A DNA stretch of 7,189 nt from Pseudomonadota bacterium (lineage in GTDB: Bacteria; Pseudomonadota; Gammaproteobacteria; Arenicellales; UBA868), in contig JABJIU010000252.1 in assembly GCA_018661145.1 (NCBI GenBank), positions 1-7,189 on the forward strand. Direction: 5' to 3'. Shown piece by piece: positions 1 to 5,763 of the stretch (its first letter is position 1; every line of letters begins with the position of its first letter). Position numbers and translations under genes: made by a program. The notes beneath the pieces were generated by a model. The model saw only the letters and a program-made list of their open reading frames with translations, was not told where the DNA came from and searched no databases.

Positions 1-707
1 CCCCAAGGCTTGCCGGCCACCTGCCACTTGGTCCGCCATACCGGGAATCCCACGCCGTGACCTAACCCAGCGCTCAAAACATCGCCACGCACCATGTTGC
101 CGGCATTGTGGACATGACAATCAGCACAGGAAAAGTTCAACTGACCGCGTTTTGCCCAGTAGAACTGTCGACCTTTTTGGTACAAGGCCTGCGCGCCGGG
201 GTCAGAAAAATCTACCGCAACTCTTTCGCCGTTGAACTGGGAGCGGTAGTGGGCGACTAAGCGTGCCATCTTTGCCCGTTTTACGTTCTTGATGGGATCT
301 TCGCCGTTGGCCTTGAGGCAGGCATTGATATCACCAACGATTGTTCGAAGATCACCTGTCGCCGCATCAAACACCGGATAAGTATTCCCTGCGGCCAAAT
401 CACAGTCATTCATCGACTTACCGTTCTTAAAAGGCACATTCCACTCCTCGGCAGCCTTTTCCATCTCAGGCTCGTAGGGTGGGAATTCCATCGCCAGCTC
501 CCAGTTAGCTCGGCGGTGGGCGTATTGTGGCAGGGCATTCACACCGTCCTGGAAATCCTCAATGGTCAAGCCCGGAAAACGCTTTAGGAAATAACCCTGA
601 AAGGTCTCAATATCCTGTTGAATCTCTGATTCGGAAATTGCCTGCACACCTGATACCCCTACTAAAGCAAGTCCCGCTGCTAGCGTCAGTGACACCAGTT
701 TCTTCAT
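1..707 (-). CDS. soxA: SoxA, c-type cytochrome subunit of SoxXA (3' end outside window)
   Basis: Periplasmic SoxA forms the SoxXA heterodimer, which oxidatively joins thiosulfate to the carrier Cys of SoxY. The 235 visible residues start with a Sec signal peptide (K2-K3, hydrophobic core, likely cut after VQA at 23). A heme-c motif C194-A-D-C197-H198 is followed by the Gly-rich stretch and FPVWRTKWQ typical of SoxA. The conserved Cys expected to be the distal heme ligand would lie just past the window edge. In the N-terminal domain there is no second CxxCH; lone Cys102 and Cys130 lie where di-heme SoxA proteins bind heme 1, so this appears to be the mono-heme type in which a disulfide replaces that heme (inference). 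The ATG at 707 has GAGGAG six bases upstream (714-719). It is the fourth gene of soxXYZA, 74 bp after soxZ. Family assignment is firm. Confidence 0.95.
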   Translation of the reverse strand, partial: MKKLVSLTLAAGLALVGVSGVQAISESEIQQDIETFQGYFLKRFPGLTIEDFQDGVNALPQYAHRRANWELAMEFPPYEPEMEKAAEEWNVPFKNGKSMNDCDLAAGNTYPVFDAATGDLRTIVGDINACLKANGEDPIKNVKRAKMARLVAHYRSQFNGERVAVDFSDPGAQALYQKGRQFYWAKRGQLNFSCADCHVHNAGNMVRGDVLSAGLGHGVGFPVWRTKWQVAGKPW

Positions 708-713
708 TTTCTT

Positions 714-730
714 CTCCTCAGATCGCTGAG
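714..730 (-). promoter_or_regulatory. soxA ribosome binding site overlapped by a small hairpin
   Basis: On the minus strand GAGGAG (719-714) is the soxA Shine-Dalgarno site. The preceding bases form CTCAG-CGAT-CTGAG, a perfect 5-bp stem with a 4-nt loop (730-717), whose 3' arm includes the first three bases of that site. The pairing is visible directly. Whether it limits SoxA translation is inference, and a 5-bp stem is easily opened by ribosomes. Confidence 0.4.
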
Positions 731-781
731 CCCGAACGATGACTTTGTAGTCGCATCATGCCCGCATCAGCGCGTTGCGTT

Positions 782-1096
782 CTACTTGACAGCCTTCTCC
801 GCGCTGTCGCTTTCACCCTTGTTGTCCACCCAGCTTACGGTCACCATATCACCCGACTTTGCATTAGGTATGCCTACACCAATCAGGGGATTCTTTGACA
901 CACCCGTGCCTAGATTTGCTTGCGCTACGACTTCTCCGTTGACTGCAAATTCCATGTTTTCAATAAAATGCTCGGGAATTTTCTCGCCAGTCTTCTTGTC
1001 CTTGCGCAGCCCAGTTTCCATAGGATGCTTAGCCAGCACCATCACCTCATAGCCCCCGCCCTTGCTCTTTTTTATCTTCATCTTGGTCGATGCCAT
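782..1096 (-). CDS. soxZ: SoxZ, thiosulfate carrier partner of SoxY
   Basis: SoxZ is the Ig-like partner that pairs with SoxY to make the periplasmic SoxYZ carrier, on which sulfur intermediates stay covalently bound. The 104-residue product has the normal family length and no signal peptide, consistent with SoxZ being exported as a passenger of Tat-targeted SoxY (known for the family). Visible family features are the basic start MASTKMKIKKSK, the HPMETGLRKDK segment (about 24-34), IPEHFIENMEF, the central GTGVSKNPLIG loop and the strand VTVSWVDNKG near the end. ATG 1096 is preferred to the adjacent GTG 1099 because AGGAG (1108-1104) lies 7 nt upstream of it. It follows soxY by 28 bp and precedes soxA by 74 bp, within one operon. 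Confidence 0.95.
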   Translation of the reverse strand: MASTKMKIKKSKGGGYEVMVLAKHPMETGLRKDKKTGEKIPEHFIENMEFAVNGEVVAQANLGTGVSKNPLIGVGIPNAKSGDMVTVSWVDNKGESDSAEKAVK

Positions 1097-1124
1097 CACA
1101 CTTCTCCTGCTTGATTCTTTCGAG

Positions 1125-1592
1125 TTAGCCGCCGCAACCGCCGACGGTGACTTTGATTTCCTGGGACGCCATGTAGAGCTTTCCGCCTGCCTTCACATAG
1201 CAGTTTACCGGAGAGGTTTGGCCCATCTTGATGCGCGTGCTGTATAACCCACCACCTCCGCCTGAAACCCGCAGGGAAGTGGTGTATGGCCTCGGGTTCT
1301 TGATCGCGCAGATTGCGATCCCCTCTACGTCTTCTAGCGAAGTCATTACTTTAATCGGGACGACCGCGCCATTTTCGGCTTGAAGGGGCGCCTTGATGGA
1401 GACCTGATCACTTTGCTCTACTTCTGAAGTGCCAAAAAATGCCTGCAGCGCTTCGGCCTCAGTTTCAGACTCGAACGCCGCCTTCGGCCAAGCCGACGCG
1501 AGCACCCGTGTCGGGGTGAGCATGCCAGCGCCAGCGGCTACCGCGAGGGTGCCTGCCGCCAGAGAGCCTTTAAGAAAAATTCTGCGTTTCAT
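1125..1592 (-). CDS. soxY: SoxY, Tat-exported sulfur carrier with C-terminal GGCGG arm
   Basis: SoxY carries the sulfur substrate on a Cys at the end of a flexible arm and presents it in turn to SoxXA and SoxB in the periplasm. The 155-residue product starts with a textbook Tat signal (RRIFLKG at residues 3-9, then an Ala/Gly-rich core, probable cleavage after ASA at 34). The body shows IAICAIKNPRP (93-101) and YSTRIKMGQTS (117-127), and the protein ends VGGCGG with the carrier Cys153. Two additional cysteines, Cys95 and Cys131, and a five-glycine run (111-115) before YSTRIK stand out. The ATG at 1592 has GAAGG 8 nt upstream. A 132-bp gap containing hairpin-forming repeats separates it from soxX; soxZ follows 28 bp later. 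Assignment is firm. Confidence 0.96.
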   Translation of the reverse strand: MKRRIFLKGSLAAGTLAVAAGAGMLTPTRVLASAWPKAAFESETEAEALQAFFGTSEVEQSDQVSIKAPLQAENGAVVPIKVMTSLEDVEGIAICAIKNPRPYTTSLRVSGGGGGLYSTRIKMGQTSPVNCYVKAGGKLYMASQEIKVTVGGCGG

Positions 1593-1625
1593 AACTTTTG
1601 CCTTCTCTTGATGAATGAATCGGGT

Positions 1626-1693
1626 GTTTGGATCATTACCTTTTCCAAGTGTCTTAGGATATCGAGTCCAAACCTAAGCCCAGTCAAGACTGG
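1626..1693 (-). other. Inverted repeats between soxX and soxY, possible mRNA structure
   Basis: Reading the minus strand from soxX to soxY, CCAGTC-TT-GACTGG (1693-1680) is a perfect 6-bp dyad that extends past one mismatch by an AG/CT pair. Immediately after it CTTAGG (1678-1673) pairs with CCTAAG (1658-1653) across 14 nt. A further GTTTGGA (1673-1667) can pair with TCCAAAC (1632-1626), crossing the second stem. None is followed by a T-run, so simple termination is unlikely. They could stabilise or process the soxYZA part of the message. A weak TTGACT -35-like box (1689-1684) overlaps the first dyad. Function is inferred. Confidence 0.4.
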
Positions 1694-1725
1694 TCTATTT
1701 CGCAAGTGCCTGGAGGTTCGAACGC

Positions 1726-2154
1726 CTAAATCGAAAGCAACCAGTCCACCAGAAGATCAATATCTTCTTCGCTGATCAACTTGTGCTTGCCAAACGGCGG
1801 CATCGAGGTGATAGGATTCTTTGCCGTGGGATCCCAGATATGGGAACGAAGATCTTCACGATTTGGATAACGTGCTGCCATTGCTACGAGCGGAGGTGCA
1901 ATATTGCCTCCCGGCGGAAAACCTTCCGGCCAGGGATTCACCATTGCCTGGTGACAGGCAAGGCAGTTGCCGCCCCTTCGGTTCACCGCAACACACCAGC
2001 CCTTGATGATGTTGTCTCCATCCTTGGCGGCTCCGGCCTTGCACTGTTTTTCAGTAGGCCATTCGCCTGCCTGAACGACCGAGGTCACACCGGTCGTTGC
2101 GACCAGTGAAATCGCCGCAACTGCTGCCAAGAACGCACGTTTAAACTTGTGCAT
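1726..2154 (-). CDS. soxX: SoxX, mono-heme c-type cytochrome subunit of SoxXA
   Basis: SoxX is the electron-accepting heme subunit of the periplasmic SoxXA complex. The product has 142 residues, with a Sec signal peptide (residues 1-29, ending VVQA). One heme-c motif C64-L-A-C67-H68 is followed by a Pro/Gly-rich loop and by S-M118-P-P-F-G, whose Met is the expected distal ligand. The C-terminal helix ISEEDIDLLVDWLLSI is characteristic of class I cytochromes c. An extra Cys pair, Cys38 and Cys54, precedes the heme motif and may form a disulfide (inference). The reading frame stays open upstream to 2313, but the ATG at 2154 is chosen because GGAGG lies 6 nt before it and the signal peptide begins right there. 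It is first in soxXYZA, with an operator-like array 60-115 bp upstream. Confidence 0.94.
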   Translation of the reverse strand: MHKFKRAFLAAVAAISLVATTGVTSVVQAGEWPTEKQCKAGAAKDGDNIIKGWCVAVNRRGGNCLACHQAMVNPWPEGFPPGGNIAPPLVAMAARYPNREDLRSHIWDPTAKNPITSMPPFGKHKLISEEDIDLLVDWLLSI

Positions 2155-2213
2155 ATTTATCCTCCGGTTGCCAGCGCCGCGCACTTCTCCCAAAGAAACG
2201 CGGTGCTCGTGGT

Positions 2214-2268
2214 TAATTATCTGATAAGTGAGATAATTTTTACTAATTAACTGATAACCGGCAGTTAA
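2214..2268 (-). promoter_or_regulatory. Tandem operator-like dyads upstream of soxX
   Basis: Two perfect inverted repeats lie side by side in an AT-rich stretch. AATTATCT-N8-AGATAATT spans 2215-2238 and TTAACTG-N8-CAGTTAA spans 2247-2268. Both have an 8-nt spacer, and their centres are 31 bp apart. They share a 14-bp direct repeat, TAATTAWCTGATAA on the plus strand, at 2214-2227 and 2244-2257 (13 of 14 identical), exactly 30 bp apart. On the minus strand GATAAT (2221-2216) resembles a -10 box but has no good -35, which would suit an activator-dependent promoter. I cannot name the regulator. The equal spacing and helical phasing argue for a real protein-binding array controlling soxXYZA. Confidence 0.6.
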
Positions 2269-2308
2269 CCCAATTTTTCGGCCAGTGGCAAGGAAAGGCA
2301 TCTTAAAC

Positions 2309-2333
2309 CCCATCGATTCTGCTTATCGATAGG
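2309..2333 (-). terminator. Stem-loop after bepA, possible weak terminator
   Basis: On the minus strand a 9-bp stem (CCTATCGAT with ATCGATGGG, eight Watson-Crick pairs and one G-U) encloses a 7-nt loop. It starts 27 nt after the bepA stop codon. Only GTTTAAG follows, so the T-run is poor and termination may be partial or the stem may just protect the bepA 3' end. It does mark a break between bepA and the sox unit. Confidence 0.4.
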
Positions 2334-2360
2334 TACATACACTTCCGAATCAGGCCCCGC

Positions 2361-3815
2361 TTACTTTGTTTTTCCCCGGTTTCTCTCGATTTCCTTGATC
2401 CGCGCATCAATACTCGCCTTAAGGTAGGCGCTATCTGCACTGTGCGTCATCGCGGCCTGCAGATGACCGAGTGCTTGGTCTAGTTCGTCGCGCAAAAAAG
2501 CATATTCCGCCATCGCCTGAAACGATTGGGCCCATTGATCGCGCTCACCCTCAACCCGGGCAAGAAGCTTATACAGGGCTGCATCCGAAGGTGATCGCCT
2601 CAACGCACTTCGTAGGCGCCGCCGCGCATCGTCCAGTCGGCCTGATTTCATGAGTGCGTCCGCCAGGTAGTAGGCGACGGGAGCGGAGACATCAGCTCCA
2701 TCCCCTGTCGACTCGAGAACTTCGATCGCCCGACCTGCTTCGCCATCCGCCAGCAATGCCTCCGCGAGAGCAATATCGTAAAGCGGGTATTCGGGATAAT
2801 CAGCACGCAACCCGGTGGCGGCCTCTACAGCGCCGACATGGTCGCCCTGCTGAATCAATGCAAGCACCAAACCATAGCGCGCCGCTCTTGCTGTTAGAGC
2901 ATCTGCTGACTCTGCGTCGTGGAGAAACCCGGCAATGGATCCCGCACCTCCAGGACCTTCGAACATCGCCCGGACACGGGCGTGCGCATGGTGGTAATCG
3001 AGTGAGGGGTTGTCGGCAACATCACCATATTTACGCAACCGACTCTCAACCAGTGCAAGCCGGTTCTGGGTCAACGGGTGGGTTCTGAGATACTCCGGCA
3101 CCTCAGCACTTTGTAATCGATTTTCCTGATCGAGCCTTTTGAGAAAATCCATCATCGCCCCCGCGGGATAGCCGGCGTCCGTCAGTATGGTAAGGCTCAA
3201 CACATCCGCTTCGCGCTCGAACTCACGGTTGTACCGTAACTGGTCTGCCATCGCCGCACCGGTGGTCGCCGCCATCGCAGCCGCTCCCGCTTGCCCACCC
3301 AAAAGAATCGCCGCCAGAATTCCCGCTGTCGTCGGGATTTGCCGACGGCTGGCACGTTCCATCATGCGCGGAAGGTGACGCTGTACGACATGCCCTAATT
3401 CATGGGCGATCACCGAGGCAAGCTCTGCTTCGGTGCGCGTCGTGGTGATCAGTCCCGTGAAAATGGCAAGCCGCCCTCCGGGTCCGGCAAACGCGTTGAT
3501 GAGCCTGTTCTCAATGAGAAAAAACCGCAAACGCGACGTATCTCCTTCGAGACTAGCGGCCAGCCGATTGCCGAGGGTCTCTACATAGCGCACCAGTAAC
3601 GGATCTTCAATGAAAGTCATCTGCTGGCGGACTGCAGCGATGAACTCACGGCCCATGGCTTCTTCTTCAGGGGGAATGACGATGGCGGGCTGCAGCGGCG
3701 CCAACAATTCGCCGGAATGGGCAACCGGCGGCTCGGCCAAAAGCCAAAGAGGGGCCACCAGGGCGGTGACGAGAACCCACCGGCGATATCTTGATTTAAA
3801 CCCGGTTGCGTTCAT
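2361..3815 (-). CDS. bepA: BepA-like M48 zinc metallopeptidase with C-terminal TPR repeats
   Basis: In E. coli, BepA (YfgC) is a periplasmic protease/chaperone that monitors assembly of outer-membrane proteins such as LptD at the BAM complex. This 484-residue product nearly matches E. coli BepA in length and layout. A signal peptide covers about residues 1-34 (basic start, hydrophobic 13-27). The M48 domain holds the zinc motif H138-E139-L-G-H142, the third ligand E200 in EFEREAD, and a Gly/Ala-rich hydrophobic stretch (163-190) in between. THPLTQNR at 245-252 contains His246, equivalent to the BepA His that caps the zinc in the autoinhibited state. TPR-like helices fill about 300-480. The ATG at 3815 has only a weak ribosome site (GGTAAGAT). 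It diverges from the aminotransferase gene across 141 bp. Confidence 0.9.
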   Translation of the reverse strand: MNATGFKSRYRRWVLVTALVAPLWLLAEPPVAHSGELLAPLQPAIVIPPEEEAMGREFIAAVRQQMTFIEDPLLVRYVETLGNRLAASLEGDTSRLRFFLIENRLINAFAGPGGRLAIFTGLITTTRTEAELASVIAHELGHVVQRHLPRMMERASRRQIPTTAGILAAILLGGQAGAAAMAATTGAAMADQLRYNREFEREADVLSLTILTDAGYPAGAMMDFLKRLDQENRLQSAEVPEYLRTHPLTQNRLALVESRLRKYGDVADNPSLDYHHAHARVRAMFEGPGGAGSIAGFLHDAESADALTARAARYGLVLALIQQGDHVGAVEAATGLRADYPEYPLYDIALAEALLADGEAGRAIEVLESTGDGADVSAPVAYYLADALMKSGRLDDARRRLRSALRRSPSDAALYKLLARVEGERDQWAQSFQAMAEYAFLRDELDQALGHLQAAMTHSADSAYLKASIDARIKEIERNRGKTK

Positions 3816-3850
3816 ATGACGATCTTACCAAAGCCCAAAATTCCTGCGGT

Positions 3851-3890
3851 TTGGATTCGTCCGGCCCGCGCTTTAGAATCGCCGGGCCGG
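3851..3890 (+). promoter_or_regulatory. Candidate promoter enclosed in a GC-rich palindrome
   Basis: TTGGAT (3851-3856), a 17-nt spacer and TAGAAT (3874-3879, 5 of 6 to TATAAT) make a plausible sigma-70 promoter for the aminotransferase gene. Its -10 box sits in the 14-nt centre of a perfect 8-bp inverted repeat, CCGGCCCG (3861-3868) and CGGGCCGG (3883-3890). On the other strand TTGCAT (3898-3893), 17 nt and TAAAGC (3875-3870) give a weaker divergent promoter for bepA that overlaps the first. The repeat is certain; the promoter roles are inferred. Confidence 0.4.
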
Positions 3891-3956
3891 TAATGCAACC
3901 CCAGACCGGGTCTCGCCGCCGTCTTTGCCGGATCCGGGCCGACCCAGGAGAAAACC

Positions 3957-5228
3957 ATGCTTCACGACGACAGCCAGGAAGCGCTGAAGGCGCGCGGAAA
4001 CGAACTGCAGCAGCGCTATGAGGCGGCCTCCAGGGCTGGTCTTTCCCTGGACATGACCCGGGGTAAACCCTCCCCTGAACAGCTTGATCTGGCAGACGCC
4101 CTGCTCGCCCTTCCAGGCGCCGGGCAGTTTTGCGATCAGGAGAATACTGATTGCCGTAACTACGGTGGCATCGACGGACTGGCGGCAATGAAAAAACTCT
4201 TTGCCGATATCCTTGGCTGTCAGCAGACGGATGTGATTGTTGGCGGCAACAGTAGCCTGACCATGATGTATGACACCGTCGCGCGGGCGATGCTTTTCGG
4301 CGTGCCAGGTGGAGACAAACCCTGGGTTCAGCAGGGCACAATCCGCTTTTTATGCCCGGCACCCGGTTACGATCGCCACTTCGAGATTGCCGGGCACCTG
4401 GGTTTTGAACTCGTCAGCGTCGAGATGACCGAAGACGGGCCGGATATGGATCACGTCGAGGCACTTGCCGCTGACCCTTCCGTCAAGGGTATCTGGTGCG
4501 TACCCCGCTACAGCAACCCCACGGGTATCACGTACAGCGAAAGCGTTGCCCAACGACTCGCTACTATGGAAGCGGCGGCGGACTTTCGCATCTTCTGGGA
4601 TAACGCCTATGCAGAACATCATTTTGGTGAGGAGCGCCAACCGGTACCTGATATCCTCACCGCCTGTCGTGACGCAGGCAACCCCGACCGGGTGTTGATA
4701 TTCACTTCAACCTCCAAAATGACGATGGCCGGTGCCGGTGTATCGGCAATGGCCGCGAGCCCTGCAAACATCAACGACGCGCGACGTCACCTTTCCGTAC
4801 AGACCATAGGTCCCGATAAACTGAACCAACTCCGCCACCTCACCTTCTTTGGAGACATTGACGGTTTACGCGCGCATATGGCCCGGGTTGGTGAACTGCT
4901 GAAACCCAAATTTTCCCTGGTACAGGAGATTCTTGAGCGGGATCTTGGTGGCAAGGATATCGCGACCTGGTCGAACCCCAGTGGGGGTTACTTTGTGAAT
5001 GTCACGGGTCCCGATGACTGCGCACGGCCTGTCATTGAGATGGCGGCGCAAGCAGGGGTCAAACTGACGCCAGCCGGGGCGCCGTTCGCTTACGGTCTGG
5101 ATCCCCAGAACCGGATCATCCGACTGGCGCCGAGCTTTCCACCTCTTGAGGATATCCGTCAGGCTATGGAGATTTTTACCCTTTGTCTTGAACTAGTGGC
5201 TATTCGCCAACGTCTGGCAAAACCCTGA
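3957..5228 (+). CDS. PLP-dependent aminotransferase, subgroup Ic (aspartate aminotransferase-like)
   Basis: This 423-residue cytoplasmic enzyme belongs to fold-type I aminotransferases. The start LDMTRGKPSPEQLDL (31-45) is the signature of the Ic/PF12897 branch, which includes Mycobacterium tuberculosis Rv3722c, an aspartate:2-oxoglutarate transaminase. PLP-site residues are visible: GGNSS (96-100), N187 in SNPTG, D215 and Y218 in WDNAY, the Schiff-base K254 in STSKMTMAGAG, and R389 in IIRLAPSFP for the substrate alpha-carboxylate. Length is normal and nothing is missing. The ATG at 3957 has AGGAG 6 nt upstream. The likely reaction is aspartate plus 2-oxoglutarate to oxaloacetate plus glutamate, but side-chain specificity cannot be read from sequence. 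It shares strand with tusA-dsrE2 but is 244 bp away, so co-transcription is uncertain. Confidence 0.88.
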   Translation: MLHDDSQEALKARGNELQQRYEAASRAGLSLDMTRGKPSPEQLDLADALLALPGAGQFCDQENTDCRNYGGIDGLAAMKKLFADILGCQQTDVIVGGNSSLTMMYDTVARAMLFGVPGGDKPWVQQGTIRFLCPAPGYDRHFEIAGHLGFELVSVEMTEDGPDMDHVEALAADPSVKGIWCVPRYSNPTGITYSESVAQRLATMEAAADFRIFWDNAYAEHHFGEERQPVPDILTACRDAGNPDRVLIFTSTSKMTMAGAGVSAMAASPANINDARRHLSVQTIGPDKLNQLRHLTFFGDIDGLRAHMARVGELLKPKFSLVQEILERDLGGKDIATWSNPSGGYFVNVTGPDDCARPVIEMAAQAGVKLTPAGAPFAYGLDPQNRIIRLAPSFPPLEDIRQAMEIFTLCLELVAIRQRLAKP

Positions 5229-5472
5229 CGACCGGGAAAATCTTCTTTTTTGCACTCAGAGGCTTTGTGTTTTAAAATTTGATTAACTTCTAATATAGGA
5301 TCCTTCGAGGTTCTGACCCGCCCAAGGCAGGTTCGGTCCGGATGATCTCCTGGGTACCGCCGGAATCAACAACCTGATGAAGACGTACCCGATACCAAAA
5401 TTGGTAAAAAGCAAAACGAACGCTTTCGACCTAACTTAAAACACCACAATCCTAAGATGAGGAGATTTGACT
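5229..5472 (+). promoter_or_regulatory. Intergenic leader of tusA with candidate promoter and dyad
   Basis: No gene is seen in this 244-bp gap. After the aminotransferase stop there is a T-run (5245-5250) without a convincing GC stem, so at most a weak terminator. TTGCAC (5250-5255), a 17-nt spacer and TAAAAT (5273-5278, 5 of 6) form a possible promoter within an AT-rich pocket, which would give tusA a leader of about 190 nt. TACCAA-AA-TTGGTA (5393-5406) is an operator-like dyad inside that leader. GAGGAG (5459-5464), 8 nt before the tusA ATG, is the ribosome site. The dyad and ribosome site are plain; the promoter is a guess. Confidence 0.4.
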
Positions 5473-5706
5473 ATGTCTGATTTCAACCAGGAACTGGACG
5501 CCCGAGGTCTTAACTGCCCGCTACCAATCCTGCGCGCAAAGAAAACGCTCAATGCCATGAGCGCGGGCGACGTGCTCAAGATTATCGCGACGGATCCCGG
5601 TTCGGTAAAAGACTTCGAGGCTTTTGCGACACAAACCGGCAACGAACTGATGGGGTCCTCCGAAGACGACGGAGAATTCCACTTCCTTCTCAAAAAAGGC
5701 GGCTAA
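5473..5706 (+). CDS. tusA: TusA-family sulfur carrier protein
   Basis: TusA proteins accept sulfane sulfur as a persulfide on a conserved Cys and pass it to partners. In sulfur oxidisers they feed the rDsr or sHdr pathways; elsewhere they serve tRNA thiolation and molybdenum cofactor assembly. The 77-residue product shows the beta-alpha-beta-alpha-beta fold order and the hallmark RGLNCPLPIL with Cys15 in the CPxP motif. Downstream AKKTLNAM, the DVLKIIATDPGSVKDFEAF segment and a final FHFLLKK strand are all typical. The ATG at 5473 is chosen over an in-frame TTG at 5467 because GAGGAG stands 8 nt before it. It is followed 57 bp later by a DsrE2-like gene, a pairing common in sulfur oxidisers and pointing to a role in dissimilatory sulfur transfer rather than tRNA modification. 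Confidence 0.94.
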   Translation: MSDFNQELDARGLNCPLPILRAKKTLNAMSAGDVLKIIATDPGSVKDFEAFATQTGNELMGSSEDDGEFHFLLKKGG

Positions 5707-5763
5707 GTCGCCACTCCGTAAGGTTTGCCGACTGTCTTTCGCCCAACCGTCTGGAGGTCTGTC

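Noticed and set aside
2155..2313. A 53-codon upstream extension of soxX in frame (ATG at 2313)
   Set aside because: The GGAGG site and the signal peptide both point to the ATG at 2154; the extension would bury the signal peptide and spans the operator-like repeats.
2654..3088. A 144-codon open frame antisense to bepA
   Set aside because: Low-complexity Arg/His/Pro-rich translation with no ribosome site; it mirrors the codon bias of bepA.
3796..4362. A 188-codon minus-strand frame overlapping the bepA start and the aminotransferase
   Set aside because: Composition is that of a shadow frame and it lies across two well-supported genes and their promoter gap.
5232..5250. Intrinsic terminator after the aminotransferase gene
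   Set aside because: There is a six-T run but no GC-rich stem directly before it; only AAAA/TTTT pairing is possible.
5337..5364. TCCGG/CCGGA inverted repeat in the tusA leader
   Set aside because: Only 5-bp arms with an 18-nt loop, well within chance for a region of this length.
5342..5377. An 11-codon peptide frame in the tusA leader
   Set aside because: No ribosome site, no run of regulatory codons, and such short frames are expected by chance.
5725..5763. Earlier non-ATG start for the dsrE2-like gene
   Set aside because: The ATG at 5764 has GGAGG at ideal distance and gives the normal family N-terminus.
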